Source: an uncultured Mailhella sp.
GTDB taxonomy: Bacteria; Desulfobacterota; Desulfovibrionia; Desulfovibrionales; Desulfovibrionaceae
DNA length: 64,000 nucleotides
Reading direction: 5' to 3'
NCBI RefSeq assembly: GCF_963931295.1
Contig: NZ_OZ007001.1
Span: 992,001-1,056,000 of the forward strand
The translations under genes and the position numbers were made by a program. Position 1 is the first letter of the stretch, and every line of letters begins with the position of its first letter. Below are positions 17,869 through 27,674 of this stretch, piece by piece. Below the pieces are notes generated by a model that saw only the letters and a program-made list of their open reading frames with translations, was not told the DNA's origin and did no database searches.

Positions 17869-18955
17869 AATTTCCGGCGACCTTCAGGGCGGCGCGCTGC
17901 TTGCCGCTCTGCGCGAAATCACGCCGAAGGACGCGCTGCGCGTCGTGGGCATGGGCGGCGACAATCTGGCCCGCGCCGGTCAGGAAAATCTGCTGCGCGT
18001 GGAAGAGCTTTCCGTCATGGGCATTGTGGAAGTGCTGACCAGTCTGCCGCGCATCTTCGGACTTCTGCGCCGCATCCGCCGGGAAATGGAACGCATCCGG
18101 CCGGACGCCGTGCTGCTCATCGACGCGCCGGAATTTAACTTCCGCGTGGCGAAGATAGCCCGTGCCCTGAACATTCCCGTCTATTATTTCATTCCGCCCA
18201 AGGTGTGGGCCTGGCGCACGGGCCGCGTGAAATTCCTGAAGGAACACGTGCGCCGCATTTTCTCCATCCTGCCCTTTGAGGTGGATTTCTACCGCGCCCA
18301 CGGCATGGACGTGACCTATGTGGGCAATCCGCTGGTGGATCTTGTGGATTACGCGTCCATCAAGGACGTCTCCCCCGTTCCGCACCGCATAGGGCTCATG
18401 CCCGGCAGCCGCCGCAAGGAAGTGGATTCCCTCATGCCGGCCTTTGCGGGCGCGGCCGCGCTGCTAACGAAGAAGTTTCCCGATCTGGAATTTCACTGCA
18501 TACGCTCCTCGAACTTTTCCGAAGAGCATCTGCGCTCGCTCTGGCACTGCAACGCGCCCCTCGTGATGCACGACGGCGCAGACCGCTACCGCCTCATGCG
18601 CTCGTTTCAGTGCATTCTTGCGGCATCGGGCACGGCCACGCTGGAAACGGGCCTTGCGGGCGTGCCCACGCTGGTGGCCTACAAGGTGTCCCCGCTCTCG
18701 TATCAGATTGCCCTGCGCGTCATCAAGGTGAAGTGGATCAGCCTGACCAACCTCATCATGAACCGCACCGTGTTTCCCGAGCACATCGAAAAGGACGCCG
18801 ACCCCGAACCCATGGCGCGACGCGTGGCAGACTGGCTCGAACACCTCGAAAAGCTGGAGAGCATCGTGCGCGACCTGGAAGAGCTCCGCGAACGCTGCGG
18901 CAGGCCCGGCAGCGCGCATCGCGCGGCCGAAGCGCTGGCGCGGGAACTTTTCTGA
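17840..18955 (+). CDS. lpxB: Lipid-A-disaccharide synthase
   Basis: This 371-residue glycosyltransferase condenses UDP-2,3-diacylglucosamine with lipid X to give the lipid A disaccharide at the inner membrane, which shows a Gram-negative outer membrane with LPS. Family signatures include NAGEISGDLQGG, VLLIDAPEFNFRVAK, YFIPPKVWAWR, GLMPGSRRKEV and ILAASGTATLETGLAGVPT. Length fits the family. The start lies inside the end of the Gate-domain gene. Confidence 0.96.
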   Translation: MKTLWINAGEISGDLQGGALLAALREITPKDALRVVGMGGDNLARAGQENLLRVEELSVMGIVEVLTSLPRIFGLLRRIRREMERIRPDAVLLIDAPEFNFRVAKIARALNIPVYYFIPPKVWAWRTGRVKFLKEHVRRIFSILPFEVDFYRAHGMDVTYVGNPLVDLVDYASIKDVSPVPHRIGLMPGSRRKEVDSLMPAFAGAAALLTKKFPDLEFHCIRSSNFSEEHLRSLWHCNAPLVMHDGADRYRLMRSFQCILAASGTATLETGLAGVPTLVAYKVSPLSYQIALRVIKVKWISLTNLIMNRTVFPEHIEKDADPEPMARRVADWLEHLEKLESIVRDLEELRERCGRPGSAHRAAEALARELF

Positions 18956-19180
18956 CGCTTTGGCTCCCTGTCCGCCTGCGCATCCCCCCGAGCGACTGAG
19001 CGCGCGGAGAGGAAGACGCGCGGCTTCCCTCGCAACGCCGCGCCGAACGCTTCGACACGAGGCGTTTTAGACGCCGCGCCCCGCGACACAGGCGGACGCT
19101 CCCCCCTGCGCCTGCCCGGACGCCCCCAACTCACCGTCTTGCTTCTGCAAGCGCGCAGACTGCAAAAATGCCTTGCGCCG
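18956..19180. other. Intergenic stretch between convergent lpxB and katA
   Basis: GC-rich with no visible gene. The catalase terminator lies at its right end. Confidence 0.5.
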
Positions 19181-19223
19181 AAAAAACACAAAGGCAGGCA
19201 TGCCGTTCGGCGCGCCTGCCTTT
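19181..19223 (-). terminator. Intrinsic terminator of katA
   Basis: A 9-bp stem AAAGGCAGG/CCTGCCTTT is followed on the minus strand by TGTGTTTTTT. Confidence 0.8.
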
Positions 19224-19274
19224 CCTTATTTCCGATGTTTCCCGGGAGGATGGAACCGCCGGAATATTCACTCA

Positions 19275-20732
19275 CTAGATTTCGCTTTCCGGAATGCCGC
19301 AGGCCCGGGCCACGCCGATGCCGTACGCCGGATCAGCCTTGAAGCAGTGGCGGATGTGACGCAGCTTGATTTCCCTGGGCGCGTCGCCCAGAGACCTTGC
19401 CGTGTTGCCGAAAAGCGCTTCCTGCTGTTCCGGCGACATCAGACGGAACAGTTTGCCGGGCTGCTCGAAATAATCGGCGTCGTCGCAGGGATAGTCCCAG
19501 CGGGCCGCGTCGCCGCTGATCCTGAGCGGCGGTTCCGCAAATTCCGGCTGCTCGCGCCAGGCCCCCGCGCTGTTGGGCTCGTAGCTCGTGTAACTGCCGT
19601 AATTGCCGTCCACGCGCATGGCGCCGTCGCGGTGGAAGCTGTGATACGGGCAGCGGGGCCTGTTCACCGGAATCATGTTGTGATTGACGCCCAGACGGTA
19701 GCGCTGCGCGTCGCCGTAGGAGAACAGCCGCCCCTGAAGCATCTTGTCCGGCGAAACGCCGATGCCGGGCACCAGATTCGCGGGATTGAAGGCCGCCTGT
19801 TCCACCTCGGCAAAATAGTTTTCAGGGTTGCGGTTCAGCTCCAGCACGCCCACTTCGATGAGCGGATAGTCTTTGTGGTACCAGACCTTCGTCAGATCGA
19901 ACGGATGATAGGGCAGCTTTTCCGCGTCTTCTTCCGGCATGACCTGGAAATACAGCGTCCAGCGGGGGAAATCGCCCTTTTCAATGTGCTCGTACAGATC
20001 GCGCTGATGGCTGTCCCTGTCCCTACCGATGAGCGCTTCGGCCTCGGCGTCCGTAAGGTTCTTGATGCCCTGCTGCGTCTTGAAGTGGAACTTGACCCAG
20101 AAGCGCTTGTTTTCCGCATTGATGAGGCTGTAGGTATGGCTGCCGAAACCGTGCATGTGCCGGTACGACGCCGGAATGCCGCGATCGCTCATGACCACGG
20201 TGATCTGATGCAGAGCTTCGGGAAGCAGCGTCCAGAAATCCCAGTTGTCCGCGGCGCTGTGCATGTTGGTGCGCGGATTGCGCTTGACCACGTGATTGAG
20301 ATCCGGGAACTTGAGCGGATCGCGCAGGAAAAACACCGGCGTGTTGTTGCCCACCATGTCCCAGTTGCCCTGATCCGTGTAGAACTTCACGGCAAAGCCT
20401 CGGATGTCGCGCTCCGCGTCCGCCGCGCCGCGCTCGCCCGCCACCGTGGAAAAACGCGCGAACACTTCCGTTTTCTTGCCCACCTCGGCAAAAAGCGAGG
20501 CCTTCGTGTACTTCGTGACGTCGTGCGTCACCGTAAAGGTTCCGTAGGCCCCGGAGCCCTTGGCGTGCATGCGCCGCTCCGGAATGACCTCCCGGTCGAA
20601 GTGAGCCAGTTTTTCCTGAAACCAGACGTCCTGCATCAGCATGGGACCGCGGGGGCCGGCAGTCAGCGCATGATTGTTGTCGGCCACAGGCGCACCGGTA
20701 CTGGTAGTCAGATAGTCGTTCTCATCAGCCAT
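19275..20732 (-). CDS. katA: Monofunctional heme catalase
   Basis: This 485-residue cytoplasmic enzyme turns hydrogen peroxide into water and oxygen. It is a small-subunit catalase. The catalytic His lies in [13 protein letters not shown] and the Asn in [17 protein letters not shown]. The proximal heme Tyr is in [17 protein letters not shown], and [15 protein letters not shown] is the NADPH-region motif. GGAGC precedes the start. A 27-bp Fur/PerR-like palindrome lies 94 bp upstream, so peroxide- or iron-dependent control is likely. It stands as a single gene with its own terminator. Confidence 0.97.
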   Translation of the reverse strand: MADENDYLTTSTGAPVADNNHALTAGPRGPMLMQDVWFQEKLAHFDREVIPERRMHAKGSGAYGTFTVTHDVTKYTKASLFAEVGKKTEVFARFSTVAGERGAADAERDIRGFAVKFYTDQGNWDMVGNNTPVFFLRDPLKFPDLNHVVKRNPRTNMHSAADNWDFWTLLPEALHQITVVMSDRGIPASYRHMHGFGSHTYSLINAENKRFWVKFHFKTQQGIKNLTDAEAEALIGRDRDSHQRDLYEHIEKGDFPRWTLYFQVMPEEDAEKLPYHPFDLTKVWYHKDYPLIEVGVLELNRNPENYFAEVEQAAFNPANLVPGIGVSPDKMLQGRLFSYGDAQRYRLGVNHNMIPVNRPRCPYHSFHRDGAMRVDGNYGSYTSYEPNSAGAWREQPEFAEPPLRISGDAARWDYPCDDADYFEQPGKLFRLMSPEQQEALFGNTARSLGDAPREIKLRHIRHCFKADPAYGIGVARACGIPESEI

Positions 20733-21076
20733 AAGCTTGCTCCTTGGTTGCGCACCATGAGGTGCCGTGTGAGAAAATTCTCATGACGCCTTTGAGGAGA
20801 ACATGACACGGTCGACAATTTTTGTAAATAGTAAAGATTATCATTACTATTTAATACCGTCCATGATAGCCTGTCCGCCGGTCAGAAGCCGCCCGGCTGA
20901 AGGCAAAAAAATCCTTGCTCTTCGGCACGACATGCGGCACGAAAACACTGTCGAGTCCTGGCAAAAACGCGCGCAAGAGTGCCGCGACTCCGCTTTTTTG
21001 AGAGAGCCGCGCAGAGAACAAGCCGCGCTCCGCCGCACAAAAAGCCGCCGCGAGGCAGGCCCCGGGCCGCAGGGCA
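20733..21076. other. katA upstream region
   Basis: No gene visible. It holds the katA promoter and the palindromic operator at 20826-20852. Confidence 0.55.
20826..20852 (-). promoter_or_regulatory. Fur/PerR-like palindromic operator of katA
   Basis: Arms AAATAGTAA and TTACTATTT are perfect complements, and the central nine bases contain GAT-T-ATC. The 27-bp palindrome is AT-rich and resembles Fur-family boxes. PerR control of catalase is established in other bacteria; the assignment here is inferred. Confidence 0.6.
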
Positions 21077-21108
21077 TAAAAAAGCCCCCGGGCCTGAAGC
21101 TCGGGGGC
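21077..21108 (-). terminator. Intrinsic terminator of the rlpA-like gene
   Basis: Stem GCCCCCG/CGGGGGC (21084-21090 with 21102-21108) is followed on the minus strand by six T. Confidence 0.85.
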
Positions 21109-21173
21109 AAGCGCATCGTGTGGCGGCGTTTCTCACGCGCCGCGAGGTCGGTTCGCCTTTTCCGGGGGCGAAG

Positions 21174-21854
21174 CTACCTTTCGGCCACGGCCTGAACGGC
21201 CGGGGACATGGAGTTTTTCTCCGCAAGCATGATGCTGGCTCCGGGGTGGGTGGTGGCCACGCGCACCAGCGCATCCTGCGATTCCTGGAAGCTTGCGTAC
21301 GGGCCGATGGCCATCAGGCCGTCGCGCGTATGCAGCAGGGAGGCCGCGTCGTACAGGCCCAGGCGGATAAGGCGGCGCAGCTGCTGGGCCACGGCGTCGG
21401 AAGACACCTGCGTTTCCGCCAGTTTGACGAAAAAGGCCTGAGAACTCAGCAGCGGATGACCCTCGCTGTCGCCGACGATCTGGAGGGTCACTCGGGAAAC
21501 GCCCGTCTCGGAAAGGCCGAGACTGTCGGCGGCCGCAAACGACAAGTCGATAATTCTGTTTTTGGAATAAGGCCCGCGGTCGTTGATGCGCACGATGACG
21601 CTTTTGCCGGTGGCCTTGTGTTCCACTTTGACCAGTGTGCCGAGGGGAAGCGTGCGATGCGCCGCCGTCATGGCGAACATGTCGAAGGCTTCACCCGTAG
21701 CGGTTGACTTTCCATGATGCCAGGGGCCGTACCACGAGGCCACGCCCGACTGGAAAGAGGCATCCTGGCCATAAGCCGACGGCAAGGCGAGGAACAGGCA
21801 CAAAAGCCACGCTCCGCACACTGCCATCAGACTTCGGTAGGAAGATGATGTCAT
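21174..21854 (-). CDS. rlpA: RlpA-family septal ring lytic transglycosylase with SPOR domain
   Basis: This 226-residue exported protein has a signal peptide (about residues 1-30, ending PSAYGQDA), a double-psi beta-barrel RlpA domain (GVASWYGPWHHGKSTATGEAFD, AAHRTLPLGTLVKV, VRINDRGPYSKNRIIDLSFAAA) and a C-terminal SPOR-like region (about 150-226). RlpA cleaves denuded peptidoglycan strands at the septum; SPOR domains bind such strands. The catalytic Asp of NDRGPY is present. ATG 21854 with CGGAG upstream is preferred to a GTG nine codons earlier. Confidence 0.88.
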   Translation of the reverse strand: MTSSSYRSLMAVCGAWLLCLFLALPSAYGQDASFQSGVASWYGPWHHGKSTATGEAFDMFAMTAAHRTLPLGTLVKVEHKATGKSVIVRINDRGPYSKNRIIDLSFAAADSLGLSETGVSRVTLQIVGDSEGHPLLSSQAFFVKLAETQVSSDAVAQQLRRLIRLGLYDAASLLHTRDGLMAIGPYASFQESQDALVRVATTHPGASIMLAEKNSMSPAVQAVAER

Positions 21855-22290
21855 GCAGACTCCGGGTTGAGATGAAGTCACGCGGCCGATCCGTCTGCGA
21901 TCCTGGCTGCGTGGAGCGGAAATCGCCCTTTTTTCCTCTGTCCGCCGCGATCACTCCCGGAACGGGGCGCGGCTCCGATGCGCAAGGCAAGCCGAAAGTC
22001 CATTCTTCAGAGGACCTCGGGAACGGAGGAAAACGACGGAAGCGCGACACGCTTCAAAGCGTCTGTCGTCTTCCGTACACGTCTCATAGGGGGCCTAATA
22101 TCTCATCCGGAAAAAAATCTGTCAAGCAGGTCTGTATAACGCCCCGATTTCTTCTGTAAAACTCTCATGTTTCACAGCGAAGCACTGCAATTTTTCCCGC
22201 CTTTTTGCCGGACGCTCCGACCTGCGGCTTGCGCCCCGACGCCCGTCGTACTACTATGGAAACCCATTTTTTTATGCCGCAGGTACCGTC
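21855..22290. other. Divergent intergenic region, no gene seen
   Basis: About 435 bp between the minus-strand rlpA-like gene and the plus-strand large membrane protein. It presumably carries both promoters; I cannot point to one with confidence. Confidence 0.45.
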
Positions 22291-25200
22291 ATGACACATC
22301 GCTCTCTCCGCTTCGATCCCCAGGACTATCAGCTTCTTGCCATGATCAACCGCACCGTGACGAAAAGCCAGAAAGGCCTGCCCAGCCTCATGCCGCAGCT
22401 CAGTCCTTCCGGCATCATGGAACTCGCCGTGCCCGTGGAGCTGCGCATGGCCTCCTCGGTGCTGCGGCTGCTCGACACCCTCTCCCAGGGCCGGGCCGAC
22501 GACAGAATCGAAGCGCTTGCCGCCCTGCGCGACGAAGTGCTCGTCATGGCGCGCACGTCTCTGCGCATCAACACGGGCCGTGTGCTCGTGCAGCTCATGA
22601 AGGAGCTCGTGCGCTCCCACGGCGATTTTGAAACCCAGCTCCGTCTTGCCCATGACTTTCGTCAGGCGGCCAGCGGCCGTCACGTCGTGGTGCGCCGGCT
22701 CCTGCACCGCTACTTCATGCTGGAAATGCCCGAGGACTGGAACCAGGCCGTGTTCGACAACCATGTTCACGACGCCAACACCAAGGGCCGCAAGAACGCC
22801 ACGCACCTCATCATGGACGCCTGGCTCAAGGGCATACGCTCCCTTACCGTCATCTACTACAACTACGTTTCCCCCGAGGCCGCAAGCGAACTCATACGCG
22901 CCGCGCGCATCATGGGCATCACCGTGCGCATAGGCCTGCTCTTCCACGCGCCCTACCTCGGACGGCTGGTCGATCTCATCTGGATACCGCGCGGCTTCAC
23001 CAACGACGAAGACTTCATCGCCTTTCTTTCCACTCCGGCCATGTCCACGCTCATGAACGAAGGCCGCGCCGCCACACGCTGGCTGGAAAAGCGCATCCTG
23101 CGCCTGCTCGAATACTGGAACCGCATCGAACGCTTCCGCCTTGAGCCCATGCTCCACGAAACGCCCGAAGCGCTGGATGCCCACGAATTCATGCTCTTTG
23201 TGGGACACGGTCAGGCATCGCTGCTGCACCTTGCCGAATTCATTCATAAAAAGCTATTTCCTGTACTGGAGAAGCGCGCCCGGCACATTCGCTCCCTACT
23301 CGCCTCTCCCGACGTTTCCGCGGAAGAGAGCCTCGGCTTCATGCACGAACTCGACACTCTGGACAAGTTCACCACCGAAACCGTGATTGCCAGACTGAAC
23401 GATCCCGAACTCTTTCCCGAAACTTCCGCGCTCCAGAACGCCTGCGAGTCCGCCGACTGTCCGGAGCTGCTCAATCAGACGCCGCTGCACCTGCTCACGC
23501 GGCTGTGCGATCTCAAGAGCGGCTGCCGCATCACCCTGAATCTGGCGCGGCTCTCCGCCGAAGACGTGCTCAATCTGCTCTGGGACTGCCAGGGCCGCAT
23601 CACGCATCTGGAGCTCTTCAATCTCAAGGACTGGCAGAACGGCGATCTGGAACATCTGCAGTCCATCAACGAGCTGCAGCGCGCCATCAACGAAGGCAGC
23701 GTGCCGCGGCTCAAGCAGATCATCATCGGCATGCTCCGGGACGCCGGAGCCCTGCCCGAGGTTTCCGAACAGGAAGGATTCAGCACCCCGCGCGGCAGCG
23801 CCACCCTGCACTCCGCCGACGCGCCCAAGTCTCCCCGCGTGCGCAAGCTGCGCATCATTCTTCAGAACATTCCCGTGCTCTGCGGCTACTATCAGACAGC
23901 CAAGCTGCGCGCCACCATGGGCACCGATTCCACGAGCCGCCCCGGCCACCGCTACGGCATGGGCCTCGCCTATCCCGAAACCCTGCCCCTGCGCGCCCGC
24001 AGAGAGCTGAACGATCCGCGCCGCTCCGCGCATCTTCTGCTGCCGCTGCGCACCGAGCTGCTCGAACAGGTCACCTACAGTTCCGACGCCCCGGGCGAAG
24101 AATCCTCCCGTCTGGAATGCCTGCTGCGGCGCATTCCGGGCTTCCGCCATTTCCGGCAGGACAGCCACACCGAATGGACGCCCGTTTCGGAAAACACCGT
24201 GGTCTGCAATCACGGCGACTGCTCCATCGCCACCGCCGACGTGAGCTCCACGCGGGGCAACATCATCACTCTCGGCGGCACGGACGCGAACATGACCAAC
24301 GGCTTCATGCCCGCCAAGCCCCGCAGCGAAAGTCTGCTGGAAAAAAGCCACTACCTCAACACCGGCTTCTCCAACGCGCTCTGCATGGTGGTGGGCTTCA
24401 TTCCCGCGTTTTTGTCCTTCCTGTTCACGCAGACGGGCCTGCTCGCCTGGATCGGCGCGCCGCTCTGGTTCCTCATTTCCGGGCTGCGCAACATTCTGCA
24501 GGCCGTGCTCGGCAGCGGCGGACTGCACCGCTCCTCCGTGCTGCACTGGAAAAGCTACGTGAGCTGGTCGAGTCTGTACGTGTCCCTCATGTACAACGGG
24601 CTTTCCGTGGTGCTGCTCGAACCCATACTCCGCTGCCGCATTCTCGAACAGGGCATGGGCGTCAACGCCGTGAACGCTCCCCTGCTCACCTATTCCATAC
24701 TCATGGGAGGCTGCGGCGCGTACAAGGTGGCCACCCATCTGCTGCGGGGCTTTTCAAGCAAGAGCATTCTTTCGGACATCTTCTGCATTCTGCTCTCGCT
24801 TCCTCTTGCGCTGCTCTTCCACGCGGCGCTCATGCTCATGATCACCCTTGCCGGCGGCAGTCCGGAAACGCTGGCGGCCGCCGCGGTGTTCGTGGTCAAG
24901 CTCGCGTCGGACACGGTCATCGGCGTGGTGGACGGCATTGTGGACAGAGGCCGCAACATCCGCCGGCGCATGGCCGACTACCGCAGCCGTCTGCACGAAT
25001 CGCTCGCGCTCTACGGCAGGCTTGAGGAACTCTTCCCCGAGAAGAACGTCATGGCCCTGCTCGGACGCCCCGAAACGCTGCCCCGCATCGTGAAGGCCGT
25101 CGATCCGCAGCTGTGGCTCGACATGATCATCAACGCCCTCGATCTCATGTACTTCTGGTTCTATCAGCCCCGGGCCAACTATGCGCTCGACATCATGCTG

Positions 25201-25401
25201 CGGCGCTTTTCCGACAGCGAACGGCAGGTGCTGCTGCGCATGCAGCAGATTCTCATGCTGGAAAAGGAAGTGAGTCAGCTTCTGGTGGACGGTCTGGTGG
25301 GCCGCAACTTTGCCGCCCCGCTGTCCTTCTACCTGGCCAGAAACGAGGAATATCTGCGTCAGATGAAGGCCGTGTGCCTGCCGCCGCAGCCGCAGAAGTA
25401 G
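22291..25401 (+). CDS. Large conserved-type membrane protein of unknown function
   Basis: This 1036-residue protein is not assigned to a family. The N-terminal 650 residues look soluble and contain an HxHD segment (FDNHVHDANTKGRKN near residue 155), followed by an alpha/beta pattern (GIRSLTVIYYNYVSPEAASELIRAARIMGITVRIGLLF) that resembles part of a TIM-barrel or PHP-like hydrolase. The C-terminal third has at least five hydrophobic helices, including VVGFIPAFLSFLFTQTGLLAW near 700 and LSLPLALLFHAALMLMITLA near 840, then a charged tail. It could be an envelope enzyme anchored to the inner membrane. It stands alone, convergent with trmL 16 bp away. Confidence 0.85.
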   Translation: MTHRSLRFDPQDYQLLAMINRTVTKSQKGLPSLMPQLSPSGIMELAVPVELRMASSVLRLLDTLSQGRADDRIEALAALRDEVLVMARTSLRINTGRVLVQLMKELVRSHGDFETQLRLAHDFRQAASGRHVVVRRLLHRYFMLEMPEDWNQAVFDNHVHDANTKGRKNATHLIMDAWLKGIRSLTVIYYNYVSPEAASELIRAARIMGITVRIGLLFHAPYLGRLVDLIWIPRGFTNDEDFIAFLSTPAMSTLMNEGRAATRWLEKRILRLLEYWNRIERFRLEPMLHETPEALDAHEFMLFVGHGQASLLHLAEFIHKKLFPVLEKRARHIRSLLASPDVSAEESLGFMHELDTLDKFTTETVIARLNDPELFPETSALQNACESADCPELLNQTPLHLLTRLCDLKSGCRITLNLARLSAEDVLNLLWDCQGRITHLELFNLKDWQNGDLEHLQSINELQRAINEGSVPRLKQIIIGMLRDAGALPEVSEQEGFSTPRGSATLHSADAPKSPRVRKLRIILQNIPVLCGYYQTAKLRATMGTDSTSRPGHRYGMGLAYPETLPLRARRELNDPRRSAHLLLPLRTELLEQVTYSSDAPGEESSRLECLLRRIPGFRHFRQDSHTEWTPVSENTVVCNHGDCSIATADVSSTRGNIITLGGTDANMTNGFMPAKPRSESLLEKSHYLNTGFSNALCMVVGFIPAFLSFLFTQTGLLAWIGAPLWFLISGLRNILQAVLGSGGLHRSSVLHWKSYVSWSSLYVSLMYNGLSVVLLEPILRCRILEQGMGVNAVNAPLLTYSILMGGCGAYKVATHLLRGFSSKSILSDIFCILLSLPLALLFHAALMLMITLAGGSPETLAAAAVFVVKLASDTVIGVVDGIVDRGRNIRRRMADYRSRLHESLALYGRLEELFPEKNVMALLGRPETLPRIVKAVDPQLWLDMIINALDLMYFWFYQPRANYALDIMLRRFSDSERQVLLRMQQILMLEKEVSQLLVDGLVGRNFAAPLSFYLARNEEYLRQMKAVCLPPQPQK

Positions 25402-25417
25402 CCGCGGCGATACGCTT

Positions 25418-25888
25418 TCACTGCGCGGGCCAGTTATCGAGACCGCCGAGCGAGGCGAGCGCCATGTAGAGCACAATGCCCGCCGAGGTGGACAGGTTGA
25501 GGCTGCGGATGCAGTTTCGGATGGGAATGCGCACGTGTTCCTGCGCCGCGGCCTGCACTTCGGCGGGAAGTCCGGAGGATTCCGGCCCGAAAAGCAGACT
25601 GTCCCTGTCGGAAAACGCGAAGCGATGCACGCCTGCGCCGCGTCTGGCGCTCGTGGCCACCAGTCTGCGGCCTGCGCCGTCGGCGCGAAGATAGGCTTCC
25701 AGCGAAGGCCACGCGGTCACATCCACATGGGGCCAGTAATCGAGCCCTGCGCGGCGCAGATGTCTGTCGTCGATGGAGAAGCCGAGCGGCTCTATGAGAT
25801 GAAGACGCGTGCCCGTGCCTGCGCACAGTCTGGCGATGTTGCCGGTGTTCGGCGGAATTTCAGGATGATACAGAACAATGTGCAGCAT
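25418..25888 (-). CDS. trmL: tRNA (cytidine(34)-2'-O)-methyltransferase
   Basis: This 156-residue SPOUT methyltransferase 2'-O-methylates the wobble base of tRNA-Leu. It has the N-terminal HIVLYHPEIPPNTGNIARLC signature, LLFGPESSGLP and the C-terminal knot motif IPIRNCIRSLNLSTSAGIVLY. Length is typical. I take ATG 25888 (MLHIVLYH) rather than the upstream frame to 25918, which adds ten non-conserved residues. Confidence 0.95.
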   Translation of the reverse strand: MLHIVLYHPEIPPNTGNIARLCAGTGTRLHLIEPLGFSIDDRHLRRAGLDYWPHVDVTAWPSLEAYLRADGAGRRLVATSARRGAGVHRFAFSDRDSLLFGPESSGLPAEVQAAAQEHVRIPIRNCIRSLNLSTSAGIVLYMALASLGGLDNWPAQ

Positions 25889-25929
25889 GGATGCTTCCGT
25901 GGGCCCGGACGCGCTCACGACGCGCCGAA

Positions 25930-25970
25930 AAACGAAAAGAAAAACGCCCGACGCTCTTGAGCGCGGACGT
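25930..25970 (-). terminator. Intrinsic terminator between the 29-residue membrane protein and trmL
   Basis: On the minus strand a 10-bp stem with one bulge (CGTCCGCGCT with AGCGTCGGGCG) is followed by TTTTTCTTTTCG. Confidence 0.75.
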
Positions 25971-26054
25971 CACACAAGACGGCGGAACCGCCGTTCTGCC
26001 GGAACGCGGAAAGAAAGCGGAACAGGCGAGGCCTCTTCCGCCGTTTTTCACCAA

Positions 26055-26144
26055 TCAATGATGTCTGTTGGGAGACGTTTTCTTGATATAGGTAAGGGCG
26101 CAGATCACCGCAATGATGCCGACGAAGAAGAAAAGGAAGTCCAT
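26055..26144 (-). CDS. 29-residue single-helix membrane protein
   Basis: ATG at 26144 with AGGAGAG seven to twelve bases upstream opens a short frame ending at 26055. The product begins MDFLFFFVGIIAVICALTY and ends IKKTSPNRHH: one hydrophobic helix of about 18 residues, then a basic tail that would stay in the cytoplasm. A terminator follows at 25930-25970. Helix, positive-inside tail, ribosome site and terminator together support a real small protein. Function is unknown; small subunits of oxidases or transporters look like this. Confidence 0.6.
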   Translation of the reverse strand: MDFLFFFVGIIAVICALTYIKKTSPNRHH

Positions 26145-26615
26145 GACGCTCTCCTGTGCTGAGGAATGCCCTGCGGGCGAACAATGCCTGTTTACCATAT
26201 CCTCAAGCGGCTGTTTGCGCAAGAGTCCCGATGGGAAACGGCGTTCCCTTTCGGTCGACCGTTTCCGCTGAAAAGCGGGGGCGAAAAAGACGCATCGACC
26301 GCCCGGCTGCGCGCATACCGGAGGGTACCGGGCGTCCGCGCCAGTTCTGCCTCCCCGCCAAGGCCCGAGCGCTTCTTCCCCCTCAACCCCGCGCACCGTG
26401 GCTGTCTGCCGCCCCGCCTGCACGTCCGGCGTTCCGCTACGGCGCGGCAAAAAAAAGACGCACGACTGCTTTTGCCCCGCCCCCGGCCCGCTGCCCGCTC
26501 CAACTCGCCGCTTTTGCCGGACTTTTCCGAATTTCCCCGCCGGTTCTCGTTGCGGGCGGCAGGCACATGGGCTATGCTCTCCCCCGTTCAACCTTTGTTT
26601 CGTCAGGAAAACGCC
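26145..26615. other. Divergent intergenic region without a visible gene
   Basis: About 470 bp of GC-rich DNA between the small membrane protein (minus) and the histidinol-phosphatase (plus). A long open frame upstream of 26616 is Arg/Pro-rich and not credible as coding. Confidence 0.5.
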
Positions 26616-27452
26616 ATGATACGAGTCGATCTTCACACCCACACCAATCATTCCCACGCGCGCGACAGCGTCCGGCAGATGTTCGACGCCGGACAGGCCA
26701 GAGGCCTTGTCGTGCAGGGTTTTTCCGAACATTCTCCGCGGCCCGCGGGATACGACTATCCCTCGGAATACCGCGATCATCTCGCCGCCACCTTCAACGA
26801 CTATCTGGCCGAAGTGTCGGCCCTGAAGGAAGAACAGGCCCCCAGAGGCGTCACCGTGCTGCTCGGCCTTGAGGTGGACTGGCTGGAAAACGAAGTGCCC
26901 TACCTGCGCGCCATGACCTCGGAACATCACTACGACTACCTCATCGGCGGCATTCATTTTCTCGATCACTGGGGCTTCGACTCCGCCGCCTCCGACTGGG
27001 AGCCGCTCTCCTTCGAAGAGCGCTGCGCCCTTTACGAGAAGTACTACCGCACCATGAAGACCATGGCCGAAACAAGGCTCTTCAACATCGTCGCGCATCC
27101 CGACCTCATCAAGATATTCTCCGTGGAGGACTTCCGCCGCTGGCTGGAGATTCCCGCAAGCATGGATCTTGTGGGCGACGCGCTCACGGCCGTGCGCGAC
27201 GCGGGCATGGCCATGGAAATTTCCTCCGCCGGTCTGCGCAAGCCCTGTCAGGAAATCTACCCCGGCCCGAAGATCCGCCGACTCGCCCGTGAGCTCGGCC
27301 TGCCCGTCACCTTCGCGTCGGACAGCCACGCCACCGAACAGGTGGCCTGGAACTTCGACGAGCTGGCCCGCTGCGCCGCGGCCGAAGGCTGGAAGGAAAG
27401 CCTGGTCTTCTGCCGGGGCAAGGTGACCGCCATGCCTTTCGACGTCGACTAA
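26616..27452 (+). CDS. hisK: PHP-domain histidinol-phosphatase
   Basis: This 278-residue cytoplasmic phosphatase has the PHP metal-binding signature VDLHTHTNHSHARDS at the start, QGFSEHSPRP, GLEVDW, IGGIHF, NIVAHPDL and FASDSHATEQV, a full set of metal ligands. The family dephosphorylates histidinol phosphate in histidine synthesis; some relatives have other phosphatase roles. ATG 26616 starts right at the conserved strand, and the frame upstream is low-complexity. No other his gene is near. Confidence 0.88.
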   Translation: MIRVDLHTHTNHSHARDSVRQMFDAGQARGLVVQGFSEHSPRPAGYDYPSEYRDHLAATFNDYLAEVSALKEEQAPRGVTVLLGLEVDWLENEVPYLRAMTSEHHYDYLIGGIHFLDHWGFDSAASDWEPLSFEERCALYEKYYRTMKTMAETRLFNIVAHPDLIKIFSVEDFRRWLEIPASMDLVGDALTAVRDAGMAMEISSAGLRKPCQEIYPGPKIRRLARELGLPVTFASDSHATEQVAWNFDELARCAAAEGWKESLVFCRGKVTAMPFDVD

Positions 27453-27674
27453 GAATCTTCCGCAGACGCGCCCCGCGACCGCGCCATGCCCTGCCGCGGC
27501 GGATTTCTGCGCCCGGGCCGGAGCGCGCCTTCCCCGGATCGCCATTGCGGCAGTCCCGGAGCCCGGAGAGACGGGTCCCGCTGCAACAATTTGCAAGCAT
27601 TCCGCCCTTGGCAGGGCGTCGAAGCATGGTTATCCTTTCCCCATGGCCTTGCGACCACAACATCAGGAGAAACT

